DNA of 64,000 nucleotides from NCBI RefSeq assembly GCF_001007995.1, contig NZ_CP011389.1, forward strand, positions 1,568,001-1,632,000, given 5' to 3'. The position numbers were made by a program, and so were the translations under genes. The notes beneath the pieces are model-generated. The model saw only the letters and a program-made list of their open reading frames with translations. It did not search any database and had not been told where the DNA came from. This DNA comes from Deinococcus soli (ex Cha et al. 2016) (GTDB taxonomy: Bacteria; Deinococcota; Deinococci; Deinococcales; Deinococcaceae). Position 1 is the stretch's first letter; each line of letters starts with the position of its first letter. Positions 10,948 to 19,426 of the stretch are shown one piece after another.

Positions 10948-12143
10948 GTGTCGCCGCGCCCGTGTCGTGGCGGTTCATGCTGCCGTACACCCTGGCGACC
11001 CTGGCGATGTGGATGGCCTTCAACGCGCCCGGTCAGGTGCTGATCGGGCAGCAGCTCATCACGCTGGACGAGGCGAACAAGGAGGCGAATCTCGCGCTGA
11101 TCCTGGGCGTGGGGGCGCTGATCAGCCTGCTCGCCAACCCCATCTTCGGGGCGCTGAGTGACCGCGCCCGCGGACGTCTGGGCCGCCGCCGCCCGTACCT
11201 GATCGGCGGGGCCGTTGCCGCGACTGCCGGACTGCTGCTGCTGGGTGTGGGGGGCAGCGTGCCCGTGCTGGTCGCCGGGTGGGGCCTGACGCAGCTGGCC
11301 CTGAACGCCTATCAGGCCGCGCTGACCGCCGTCATTCCCGACCGCGTGCCGCCCAGCCAGCGCGCCACCGTCAGCGGCCTGGCGGGCCTGTCGCAGGTGC
11401 TCGGCACGATCCTCGGCGTGGGCCTCACCGGGCTGCTGCCCGTCATGCTCGCCAGGTACGCGCTGCTGGGCGCGCTGCTGCTCCTCGCCATGCTGGGCTT
11501 CGTCCTGACCAGCCGCGACCCGCAGGCGCCCACCACCCCGCCCGCGCCGCTGACCCTGGCGGGGTTCCTCAGCCCGCTGCGGCACCGGGACTTCGCGCTG
11601 GCGTGGCTCACGCGCGGCCTCGTGACGCTCGGGTACGCGCTGGGCACCACGTACCTGCTGTACTTCCTGCGCGACCGGGTCGGCCTGAACGACCCCGCCG
11701 CCGGGGTGTTCCAGGCGAACCTGGCCGCCGGGGGCGCGCTGCTGCTGACCGTCCTGCTGGGCGGCGTCCTCAGCGACCGCCTGGGGCGCCGCAAGGTGTT
11801 CGTGATCGGCTCCACCGTCGTCATCGCCGCCGGCCTCCTGACGCTGGCGCTGCTGCCCACGTGGCCCGGCACGCTCGCCGCCGCCGCGCTGATGGGCGCA
11901 GGCTTCGGGGTGTACCTCGCCGTGGACGTCGCCCTGATCACCGAGGTGCTGCCCAGCGCGCACGACAGCGCCCGCGACCTCGGCGTGATCAACGTCGCCC
12001 TGACCCTCCCACAGACCTTCGCGCCCGCCCTGTGCGCCCTGTTCGTCTCCAGACTCGGCGGGTACACGCCCCTCTTCCTGGCGGCGGCCGTCATCACCCT
12101 CGTCAGCGCCGCGCTCGTGCAGGGCATCCGCGGCGTGCGCTGA
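10944..12143 (+). CDS. MFS transporter, sugar-type (GPH/SLC45-like)
   Basis: A 399-residue, 12-helix major facilitator. The signature GALSDRARGRLGRRRP between helices 2 and 3, repeated as GGVLSDRLGRRK after the central loop, matches MFS carriers related to sugar:cation symporters. The GTG start overlaps the stop of the GH1-family gene by four bases, so the two are co-translated and probably work together, perhaps in uptake of a sugar or glycoside. Substrate not determined. Confidence 0.85.
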   Translation: MSVAAPVSWRFMLPYTLATLAMWMAFNAPGQVLIGQQLITLDEANKEANLALILGVGALISLLANPIFGALSDRARGRLGRRRPYLIGGAVAATAGLLLLGVGGSVPVLVAGWGLTQLALNAYQAALTAVIPDRVPPSQRATVSGLAGLSQVLGTILGVGLTGLLPVMLARYALLGALLLLAMLGFVLTSRDPQAPTTPPAPLTLAGFLSPLRHRDFALAWLTRGLVTLGYALGTTYLLYFLRDRVGLNDPAAGVFQANLAAGGALLLTVLLGGVLSDRLGRRKVFVIGSTVVIAAGLLTLALLPTWPGTLAAAALMGAGFGVYLAVDVALITEVLPSAHDSARDLGVINVALTLPQTFAPALCALFVSRLGGYTPLFLAAAVITLVSAALVQGIRGVR

Positions 12144-12219
12144 CGCACCCGGGCCGCCCCTGCCGCGCAATTGGTGAAAGGTCACGGCCCGGCCGCGCGC
12201 CGCGGCGTACCGTCAGCGC

Positions 12220-13224
12220 ATGACCATGCATGCCTTCACGGCCACCCAGCCCGGTGAACCCCTGACCCTGCAGTGGACGCCCGTGCCCACCCCGGCGCCC
12301 GGCCCGGGCGAGATCCGCGTGCGGCTGGCGGCCGTGACCGTCAACCCGGTGGATTTCAAGCTGCTGCGTGGTGGGCATCCCGCCTGGACGTACCCGCACG
12401 TGCCCGGCGTGGACGGCGCCGGGACCGTCGAGGCGGTCGGCCCGGGCGTGGAGACCCTGCGGCCCGGGGACCGCGTGGCGATGCACGTGGACCTCACGCG
12501 GCCCGGCGTGTTCGCCGAGGCGGTCGTCACGAGCGCCCACACGGTCGCGCGCGTGCCCGACGGGGTGCCGCTGACGGTCGCGGCGGCGCTGCCCTGCGCG
12601 GGCATGACCGCGTACCAGAGCCTCGACCGTCGGCTGGGCGTGCGGCCCGGCCTGTGGCAGCCCGGCGACTGGGTGCTCGTGAACGGCGCGAGCGGCGGGG
12701 TGGGCGGGTACGCCACGCAGCTCGCGCGGCGGGCGGGGGCGCGCGTGATCGGCGTGGCGTCCACCGCGAACCACGCGTACCTGCGGAGGCTGGGGGCCGA
12801 GGTGACCCTGGATTACCGCTCGGGGGATCTGGCCGCGCAGGTGCGCGAGGTGACGGGCGGGGCGGGCGTGCCGGCGGTGGTCGAGACGGCCGGGCAGGCG
12901 ACGGCGCTGCTGGACGCCGTCGCGTTCGGTGGGGGCATGGCGTGCGTGCTGGGCCTGCCGGACCTGCCCACCTACCGCGCGCATCCGGCGAAGATCAGCG
13001 TGCATCCGATCGCGCTGGGCGCCGCGCATGCCAGTGGCGACCGCCGCGCGCAGGAGGATCTGGGCGTCATGCTGGGCGACCTGCTGGCGCTCGTCCTGAA
13101 CGGCGAGCTCGATCCGCTGGTGACGGACGTCCGGGAGCGGGAGGCGCTGCCCGCGACCCTGGCGGAACTCTCGGCGGAGGGCGTGCGCGGCAAGCTGGTG
13201 GTCCGCATGAGCGGCGAGGACTGA
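12220..13224 (+). CDS. Zinc-independent MDR-type NAD(P)H:quinone oxidoreductase
   Basis: A 334-residue medium-chain dehydrogenase/reductase. The N-terminal GroES-like domain contains VTVNPVDFKLLR and VPGVDGAGTVEAVG. The Rossmann part has VNGASGGVGGYATQLARR for NADPH binding. The catalytic-zinc ligands of alcohol dehydrogenases are absent, which places it with quinone oxidoreductase/zeta-crystallin proteins. The natural substrate is unknown. ATG 12220 is followed by a second in-frame ATG two codons on. A terminator hairpin follows. Confidence 0.85.
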   Translation: MTMHAFTATQPGEPLTLQWTPVPTPAPGPGEIRVRLAAVTVNPVDFKLLRGGHPAWTYPHVPGVDGAGTVEAVGPGVETLRPGDRVAMHVDLTRPGVFAEAVVTSAHTVARVPDGVPLTVAAALPCAGMTAYQSLDRRLGVRPGLWQPGDWVLVNGASGGVGGYATQLARRAGARVIGVASTANHAYLRRLGAEVTLDYRSGDLAAQVREVTGGAGVPAVVETAGQATALLDAVAFGGGMACVLGLPDLPTYRAHPAKISVHPIALGAAHASGDRRAQEDLGVMLGDLLALVLNGELDPLVTDVREREALPATLAELSAEGVRGKLVVRMSGED

Positions 13225-13244
13225 ACCCCGGGCAACCGGTCAGA

Positions 13245-13279
13245 GGGAGGGGAGCACGTACATGATGCGCTCCCCTCTC
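13245..13279. terminator. Bidirectional terminator hairpin
   Basis: A 9-bp stem (GAGGGGAGC/GCTCCCCTC) with a 13-nt loop lies between the convergent oxidoreductase and MFS genes. It has no clear T-run. Confidence 0.55.
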
Positions 13280-13294
13280 CCGTGGTGGCGTGGT

Positions 13295-14476
13295 TCAGTC
13301 GGCGGCGTGCAGGGCCGGGGCGTGGCGGTCGAGGCGGGCGCTGAGCAGGGTCAGGAGCAGGCCGCCCGCGACGAACAGCGCGCCGATCCAGGGGGTGGCG
13401 GCCAGACCCAGGGCGCTGCTGACGACCAGCCCGCCGATGAAGGCACCCGCGGCGATGCCGAGGTTGAACGCGGCGATGTTCAGGGCGCTGGCGACGTCCA
13501 CGCCGCCGGGAGTGAAGCGCTGCGCGAGCTGCACGACGTACACCTGCAGGCCCGGGACGTTCGCGAAGGCCAGGGCGCCCATCAGGAACAGGGTGATCAC
13601 GGCAAGGACGGGGTGCGGGGCGGTGAAGGTGAAGGCGAGCAGCACGAGCGCCTGCGCGAGGAACAGCGTGGTCAGCGCCCGGACGGGGTCGCGGTCGGCC
13701 ATCTTTCCGCCGATGACGTTGCCGGCGGCGATGGCGACGCCGTACACGAGCAGCAGGACGCTGACCATGTTCGCGCTGAAGCCGGTGATGGTTTCCAGGA
13801 CGCTGCCGAGGTACGTGAAGGTGACGAAGGTGCCGCCGTACCCGAGGGCGGTCATGGCGAACACGAGCAGCAGGCGGGGGTGGACGAGCACGCGGGCCTG
13901 CTGGGCCAGGGTCGTGACGTCCCCACGGGGGAGGGTGCGGGGGAGCAGGGCGGCGGTGGCGATCAGGGAGACGACGCCCAGGGCGGTGATGATCCAGAAG
14001 GTGGCGCGCCAGCCGAGTTCCTGGCCGACCCAGGTGCCGGCGGGGACGCCGATGGCGGTGGCGAGGGTCAGGCCCGCGAACATGGTGGCGATGGCGCTGG
14101 CGCGTTTTTCGGGGGCGACGAGGCCGGCGGCGATGGTGCTGCCGACGCTGAAGAACACGCCGTGGGCCAGGGCGCTGAGGATGCGGGCGGTCATCAGGAG
14201 GGCGTAGGAGCCGGACAGGGCGGCGGCGACGTTGGCGGCGGTGAAGAGGACCATCAGGCCGAGGAGCAGGTGTCGCCGGGGGAGGTGGCCGGTGAGGGCG
14301 GTGAGGATGGGCGCGCCGAGGGCGACGCCCAGGGCGTAGCCGCTGACGAGGAGTCCGGCGCTGGGGACGCTGACGCCGAGGTCGGCGGCGATAGTGTTGA
14401 GCAGGCCGACGATGACGAATTCGGTGGTTCCGATGGCGAAGGCGCTGATGGCCAGGGCGAGCAGGGCTGGGGGCAT
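13295..14476 (-). CDS. MFS transporter, DHA1 drug-efflux/AraJ-like
   Basis: A 393-residue, 12-helix protein. The N-terminus FAIGTTEFVIVGLLNTIAADL is typical of the AraJ/YdhP/NepI group of DHA1 exporters, and motif C-like sequence appears in GVPAGTWVGQELGWRATF. The group exports drugs, purines or sugars. It is divergent from a MarR-family gene, 137 bp away, with a palindromic candidate operator between them. The MarR protein is thus the likely repressor. A GGAG-type ribosome site precedes ATG 14476. Confidence 0.88.
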   Translation of the reverse strand: MPPALLALAISAFAIGTTEFVIVGLLNTIAADLGVSVPSAGLLVSGYALGVALGAPILTALTGHLPRRHLLLGLMVLFTAANVAAALSGSYALLMTARILSALAHGVFFSVGSTIAAGLVAPEKRASAIATMFAGLTLATAIGVPAGTWVGQELGWRATFWIITALGVVSLIATAALLPRTLPRGDVTTLAQQARVLVHPRLLLVFAMTALGYGGTFVTFTYLGSVLETITGFSANMVSVLLLVYGVAIAAGNVIGGKMADRDPVRALTTLFLAQALVLLAFTFTAPHPVLAVITLFLMGALAFANVPGLQVYVVQLAQRFTPGGVDVASALNIAAFNLGIAAGAFIGGLVVSSALGLAATPWIGALFVAGGLLLTLLSARLDRHAPALHAAD

Positions 14477-14529
14477 GGGTGGAATCTCCTGGAATGGGGG
14501 GCGGCGCAGTGGGACACGTCACCCCCTGC

Positions 14530-14565
14530 TATAATGTTTGCACAAGCAATGCTTGCGTCTGCAAG
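14530..14565. promoter_or_regulatory. Divergent promoter region with candidate MarR operator
   Basis: TATAAT stands at 14530-14535. Next to it lies the near-palindrome CAAGCAATGCTTG (14543-14555), flanked by outer half-sites TTTGCA (14537-14542) and TGCAAG (14560-14565). This short AT-rich patch in otherwise GC-rich DNA sits between the efflux gene and the MarR gene and fits a shared operator controlling both. Confidence 0.6.
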
Positions 14566-14613
14566 TAAATTAGACTTGAACCTCTCCCCTGTCAACCCCC
14601 ACCCTGGAGACCC

Positions 14614-15009
14614 ATGACCACCAACCTCGAAACCCGCTGGCAGACCCTCGACCACGAGTGGCAGACCGTCAGCCGCGCCCTGGAACACGCCCTGAACACC
14701 CACCACGACCTCAGCCTCAGCGAGTACCGCGTCCTCGCCGCGCTGGAAGCCAAACACGACCACCACCACCGCATGCAGGTCCTCGCCGATCTGGCCGGGC
14801 TCTCCCAGAGCGCCACCACCCGCCTCGTCGCCCGGCTTGAGGCGCAGGACTGCGGCCTGCTCGCCCGTTACATGTGCCCCACCGACCGGCGCGGCGTGTA
14901 CACCGAGATCACCCCCACCGGCCTCGCCAAGCTCACCCGCGCCCGCCAGACCGTTCAGGACACCCTCGCCGGGCTCTGGACCGGCCGCGACACCCCCACC
15001 CCGGCCTGA
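14614..15009 (+). CDS. MarR family transcriptional regulator
   Basis: A 131-residue winged-helix protein. The sequence LSLSEYRVLAALE, the recognition helix region LAGLSQSATTRLVARLE and the wing DRRGVYTEITPTG are textbook MarR. Such dimers bind short palindromes and release DNA when a ligand binds. It is divergent from the MFS efflux gene with a palindrome in between, so local repression of the pump is the likely job. The protein is rich in His at HDHHHRM. Confidence 0.9.
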   Translation: MTTNLETRWQTLDHEWQTVSRALEHALNTHHDLSLSEYRVLAALEAKHDHHHRMQVLADLAGLSQSATTRLVARLEAQDCGLLARYMCPTDRRGVYTEITPTGLAKLTRARQTVQDTLAGLWTGRDTPTPA

Positions 15010-15095
15010 CCCCCACCTCTGCCCCGTCCCGCACTGCCAGCCCCATGCGCCACTCGGCGGATGCGCTTCCAGCGCCGGGTCGCTAGCCTGAGAGG

Positions 15096-16898
15096 ATGTC
15101 GTCTTCTGCCGCCGTGTCTCCCTCCGTGCCACCCGACGCTCCGCCGCGGAGCGCGCTGGGGGTGCTGGGCACGTACCTGGGGCCGCTGCGGTGGCAGGTG
15201 GCGGCGCTGGCGGCGCTGCTGCTGACCGGCACGGGCCTGAACCTGCTGCTGCCGCAGCTGCTGCAACAGTTCGTCGACAACGCCAAGCAGGGCGCGGGCG
15301 CGGACGTCGCGGGGCTGGTGCGGCTGGCGGGCCTGTACATCCTGCTCGCGGTGGGCGTGCAGCTCATGACCGCCGGGGCGACGTACGTGGGCGCGCGGGT
15401 CGGCTGGACCGCCACGAACCGCCTGCGCGCCGACCTGATGGCGCACCTGCTGTCGCTGGACATGCGCGAGCACAAGGAGCGCACGCCGGGCGAGATGATC
15501 GAGCGGATCGACGGGGACGTGACGGCCCTGAGCAATTTCTTCTCTCAGTTCGCGGTGCGGGTGTTCGGCGCGGCGCTGCTGCTGACCGGCGCGCTGGTGA
15601 TGTTCTTCCGGGAGGACTGGCGGATCGGGCTGGGCGTGACCGTGTTCACGGCCATCACGCTGACCGCGATGAACCGCGTGCGGAAACTGGGCGTGGAACC
15701 CACCCGCCTGGAACGCGAGGCGAGCGCGCGGCTGTTCGGTTTCGTCGAGGAGCGACTGGCGGGCCTGGAGGACGTGCGCAGCCTGGGCGCGGGTGGGCAC
15801 CACCTGCGGCGCTTCCTGGACGTGCAGCGGACCTTCTTCACGCGCTCCATCAATTCCTGGCGGCGGCGCAGCGTGGTGTGGCAGCTGAGCATGGCGCTGT
15901 TCGCGGTCGGGTACGTGGGCGTGCTGGGCGCAGCGGTCGGCCTTTACGCGGGCGGCGCGATCACGCTGGGCACGGCGTTCCTGCTGTACCAGTACATGAC
16001 GCTGGTGGAGGAACCCATCGATCAGCTCACGCAGCAGCTTCAGGACCTGCAGAAGGCCGGGGCGAGCCTGGGGCGCGTGTCGGAACTGCTCGCGCTGCGC
16101 AGCGCCGTCCGCGGGGGCGAGACGCCCCTCCCGGCGGGGCCGCTGCCGCTGGCGTTCCGGGACGTGACGTTCAGCTACGCCCCCGAGGACCCGCAGGCGC
16201 GCGGCGTGCTGCGGGGCGTGAGCTTCGACCTGCCCGCCGGGCAGACCGTGGGCCTGCTGGGCCGCACCGGCAGCGGCAAGACCACACTCACCCGCCTGAT
16301 CTCGCGGCTGTACGACGCGACGCAGGGCGAGATCCTGCTGGGCGGCGTGAACGTGCAGGCCACCCCCCTGCACGACCTGCGCTCCCGCGTGGCGGTCGTC
16401 ACGCAGGACGTGCAGCTGTTCCAGGCGAGCGTCCGCGACAACCTCAGCTTCTTCGACCCGCACGTCACCGACGCGCAGGTGGAGGCCGCGCTGCACGAGG
16501 TCGGCCTGAGCGCCTGGCTGGCCCGCCTGCCCGACGGCGTCCGCACGCCGCTGCCCACCGGGAGCCTGTCTGCCGGGGAGGCGCAACTCCTGGCGTTCGC
16601 GCGCGTCATGCTGCGCGACCCCAGCCTGATCATCCTGGATGAACCCAGCAGCCGCCTCGACCCCGCCACCGAGGCCCTGCTAACCGCCGCCATGACCCGC
16701 CTGCTGTCGGGCCGTACCGCGATCATCATCGCGCACCGCCTCGACACCGTCGCCCGCGCCGACCGCATCCTGGTCCTCGGCGACGGCGAGGTGCTGGAGG
16801 ACGGCCGCCGCGACGACCTCGCCCGCGACCCCCGCAGTCACTACGCCGCCCTGCTGCGCGCCGGACAGCTGAACGAACACGACGGAGTGCTGGCATGA
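15096..16898 (+). CDS. ABC exporter half-transporter with permease and ATPase domains (subunit 1)
   Basis: A 600-residue half-transporter: a six-helix type-1 exporter membrane domain (about residues 30-320), then a nucleotide-binding domain with Walker A GRTGSGKTT (near 389), a non-canonical signature LSAGE in place of LSGGQ (near 490), Walker B LIILDEP with the catalytic Glu, and the H-loop IIIAHRLDT. The neighbour at 16999 has the complementary defects, so the two form a heterodimer with one active site. TAGCCT 6 nt before ATG 15096 suggests a leaderless message. Cargo unknown. Confidence 0.9.
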   Translation: MSSSAAVSPSVPPDAPPRSALGVLGTYLGPLRWQVAALAALLLTGTGLNLLLPQLLQQFVDNAKQGAGADVAGLVRLAGLYILLAVGVQLMTAGATYVGARVGWTATNRLRADLMAHLLSLDMREHKERTPGEMIERIDGDVTALSNFFSQFAVRVFGAALLLTGALVMFFREDWRIGLGVTVFTAITLTAMNRVRKLGVEPTRLEREASARLFGFVEERLAGLEDVRSLGAGGHHLRRFLDVQRTFFTRSINSWRRRSVVWQLSMALFAVGYVGVLGAAVGLYAGGAITLGTAFLLYQYMTLVEEPIDQLTQQLQDLQKAGASLGRVSELLALRSAVRGGETPLPAGPLPLAFRDVTFSYAPEDPQARGVLRGVSFDLPAGQTVGLLGRTGSGKTTLTRLISRLYDATQGEILLGGVNVQATPLHDLRSRVAVVTQDVQLFQASVRDNLSFFDPHVTDAQVEAALHEVGLSAWLARLPDGVRTPLPTGSLSAGEAQLLAFARVMLRDPSLIILDEPSSRLDPATEALLTAAMTRLLSGRTAIIIAHRLDTVARADRILVLGDGEVLEDGRRDDLARDPRSHYAALLRAGQLNEHDGVLA

Positions 16899-16905
16899 GG
16901 CGGGG

Positions 16906-16985
16906 AGTAGGGAGTGGAAAGTGGGCAGTGGGACCACATCACACCCCTCTCTTCGTTCCACTCACCACTGTCCACTCACCACTTT
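16906..16985. repeat. Imperfect inverted repeat between the two ABC genes
   Basis: A G-rich run (AGTGGAAAGTGGGCAGTGG) is mirrored by a C-rich run (CCACTCACCACTGTCCACTC) about 35 nt later, forming an imperfect hairpin in the 100-bp gap between the paired ABC genes. A similar G-rich run occurs near 24815-24860. It may modulate expression of the second gene or be a degenerate mobile repeat. Confidence 0.4.
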
Positions 16986-16998
16986 CTGGAGTCCGACC

Positions 16999-18810
16999 AT
17001 GACCACCTCTCCTCTCCCCCAGCCGCCCGTGCCCGTGAAGGAACGGACGTTCGCGCTGTCGAAGGAACTGTTCCGCTACAAGCCGGGGCTGTTCGCGTTC
17101 AACCTGTTCATGTGGGGCATGGTGCACGCCAGCCCGGCGCTGCTGACCCTGGCGGTCAGCGGCGTGTTCCGGGCGCTGGAGCAGGCCGACGGCCTGAAGA
17201 CCGGCGGGCAGCCCATCAACCCAGCGATTGCGGCGGCGTGGGTATCGGTGGCGTGGTTCGCGTTCGTGCGCCTGAGCCGCTTCGGGATCTTCTACGGCGC
17301 GTTCCGCGCGTGGATCGAGCTGTGGTACACCCTGGACGCCCTGGTGCGCCGCAACCTCCTGAGCTACCTGCTCACCGCCCGCCGCTCCCGGCGCCTGCCG
17401 GACACGCCCGCCGAGGCGGTCAGCCGCTTCCGGGACGACGTGGACGACGTCGCCGGGTACACCGAGGTGTGGGTGGACGGCGCGGGCTTCGTGCTGTACT
17501 CCCTGGTGGCGATCACGCTGATGGCCCGCGTGGACCCGCTGATCACGGCGCTGGTGTGCACGCCGCTGCTGCTGATGGTGGTGTTCGTGCAGCGCCTGTC
17601 CCCCACCATCCGCACCTACCGCCGCCGCATGCGCGAGGCGACCGCCCGCGTCACGGACTTCATCGGCGAGACCTTCGGCGCCGTGAGCGCCGTGAAACTC
17701 GCCGCGCGTGAAGGCGGCATGGTCACGCACCTGCGCGCCCTGGGCGAAACGCGCCGCCACGCCGCCCTGCGGGACGTGCTGCTGACCGAACTGATCCGCG
17801 GCGTGAACACGAACATGGTGAACCTCGCCGTGGGGCTCGTGCTGCTGCTCGGCGCGAACAAGGTGCGCGGCGGCACGCTGGACGTCGCGGACTTCGTGCT
17901 GTTCATCGGCCTGCTGCCCCGCCTGACCGGCAGCATGGGCTTCTTCGGGGACGCCATCGCCCGCCACCGCCGCACGGGCGTCAGCTATGACCGCATGACC
18001 CGCCTGCTGCAGGACGCGCCGGACACCACCATCGTCGAGCACCACGACGCGTACCTGAACCGCGAGGCGCCCGCCGCGCCCCCTGCCCCCGCCGCGATTC
18101 CCCTGCGCGAGCTGCACGTGGACGGCCTGACCGCCCTGCACCCCAGCGGCCTGGGTGTGAGTGAGGCGAGCTTCAGCGTGGGGCGCGGCGAGTTCGTGGT
18201 GGTCACCGGGCGCATCGGCAGCGGCAAGAGCACCCTGCTGCGCGCCGTGCTGGGCCTGATCCCCACGCAGTCCGGTAGCGTCCAGTGGAACGGCGAGACG
18301 CTGGACGACCCCGCCTCGTTCCTCGTGCCCCCCCGCAGCGCGTACACCGCTCAGCTACCCAACCTCTTCAGCGACACCCTGCGCGAGAACATCACCAGCG
18401 GCGCCGACGAGGCGCACCTCAGCGGCGCCGTGCAGCTCGCCGTCCTCGAACCCGACCTGCACGCCCTGAGCGGCGGCCTCGACACCCCCGTCGGCGCGCG
18501 CGGCGTGAAACTCAGCGGCGGGCAGATCCAGCGCGCCGCCGTCGCCCGCATGCTCGCCCGCCCCGCCGACCTCCTCGTGTTCGACGACGTCAGCAGCGCC
18601 CTCGACGCCCGCACCGAGGCGCAACTCTGGCAGGGCCTCGCCCAGACCGACGCCACCTGCCTCGTCGTCAGCCACCGCCGCGCCGCCCTCCTGCGCGCCG
18701 ACCGCATCCTCCTGATGGAAAACGGCCGCATCACCGACGAAGGCACCCTGCCCGACCTGCTCGAACGCAGCGACGAGATGCGCGCCCTCTGGGCCGAACA
18801 GGACGCTTAA
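16999..18810 (+). CDS. ABC exporter half-transporter with permease and ATPase domains (subunit 2)
   Basis: A 603-residue half-transporter with a type-1 exporter membrane domain, then Walker A GRIGSGKST (near 403), a canonical signature LSGGQIQRAAVARML (near 504) and Walker B LLVFDDVSS, where the catalytic Glu is replaced by Asp, plus the H-loop VVSHRRAAL. This is the mirror image of its partner: the partner has the Glu but a poor signature. The pair should therefore build one consensus and one degenerate ATP site, as in known heterodimeric exporters. The start ATG 16999 (TGGAG upstream) is chosen over an open extension through the inverted repeat. Confidence 0.9.
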   Translation: MTTSPLPQPPVPVKERTFALSKELFRYKPGLFAFNLFMWGMVHASPALLTLAVSGVFRALEQADGLKTGGQPINPAIAAAWVSVAWFAFVRLSRFGIFYGAFRAWIELWYTLDALVRRNLLSYLLTARRSRRLPDTPAEAVSRFRDDVDDVAGYTEVWVDGAGFVLYSLVAITLMARVDPLITALVCTPLLLMVVFVQRLSPTIRTYRRRMREATARVTDFIGETFGAVSAVKLAAREGGMVTHLRALGETRRHAALRDVLLTELIRGVNTNMVNLAVGLVLLLGANKVRGGTLDVADFVLFIGLLPRLTGSMGFFGDAIARHRRTGVSYDRMTRLLQDAPDTTIVEHHDAYLNREAPAAPPAPAAIPLRELHVDGLTALHPSGLGVSEASFSVGRGEFVVVTGRIGSGKSTLLRAVLGLIPTQSGSVQWNGETLDDPASFLVPPRSAYTAQLPNLFSDTLRENITSGADEAHLSGAVQLAVLEPDLHALSGGLDTPVGARGVKLSGGQIQRAAVARMLARPADLLVFDDVSSALDARTEAQLWQGLAQTDATCLVVSHRRAALLRADRILLMENGRITDEGTLPDLLERSDEMRALWAEQDA

Positions 18811-18830
18811 CGGGGCTGTGGGGTGTGGGC

Positions 18831-19382
18831 ATGAGCGCCGCAGATGACCTGCTGGACGTGTTCCAGAGCTTCTGCACCGAGTGGGGATTCAAGGTCATCT
18901 CACCCGGTGAAGCGGTGCGGGACATCTCGCACGGACGCCAGCGGCTGCACCTGGATGTGCAGCCCCGCCAGTCCTTCTGGCGGGTGAGCCTGATCGCCCG
19001 CACCTCGTTTCTTGTCGAGCCGGACGTAGAGGAATACGCCTGCTCCTTCAGGACCTCGGCGCATTTCCTGAATCTGTCTTGGCCTCTCGCCTGGGAACTG
19101 ACCGGCCCGGCCTCACTGCCCCGCGTGCGCGAGGGAATACAGCGCGCCTACGCTGAGGAACTCGGCCCATTCCTGGAGCAGACCCGCACCCCGGACGGCC
19201 TGCTGCGCTGGCTGCGACAGGAGGACGCCCCTCTGCGTCTGATCTCGCCGTCCATCACCCAGCCGCTCCGGCGGGGGCTGTGGCTGACCGACCACCTGCC
19301 CGTGCAGGAGCGGGCAGCCGTGCAGCACGACCTGCGGGAAAGGATCATCCTGATCCGGCAGGTGATGAACCGCAACAGCTGA
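18831..19382 (+). CDS. Hypothetical protein, 183 residues
   Basis: Begins MSAADDLLDVFQSFCTEWGFKVISPGEAVRDISHG and ends VMNRNS. It appears soluble, with mixed alpha/beta composition, no signal peptide and no membrane segment. I recognise no family. It starts 20 bp after the second ABC gene and reads the same way, so it may be in that operon. Codon use is like its GC-rich neighbours. Confidence 0.65.
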   Translation: MSAADDLLDVFQSFCTEWGFKVISPGEAVRDISHGRQRLHLDVQPRQSFWRVSLIARTSFLVEPDVEEYACSFRTSAHFLNLSWPLAWELTGPASLPRVREGIQRAYAEELGPFLEQTRTPDGLLRWLRQEDAPLRLISPSITQPLRRGLWLTDHLPVQERAAVQHDLRERIILIRQVMNRNS

Positions 19383-19426
19383 AGTGGGCCTCCCGGTCAT
19401 CCAGGGGCCCACGCTGACCTCCGCGT

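Noticed and set aside
10920..12185. 421-codon - strand frame opposite the sugar-type MFS gene
   Set aside because: Composition (Gln, Gly, Arg) and lack of motifs mark it as a shadow.
13262..14617. 451-codon + strand frame over the MFS gene
   Set aside because: Gln/Glu/Gly-rich, no known motif, antisense to a well-supported MFS transporter; typical GC-rich shadow.
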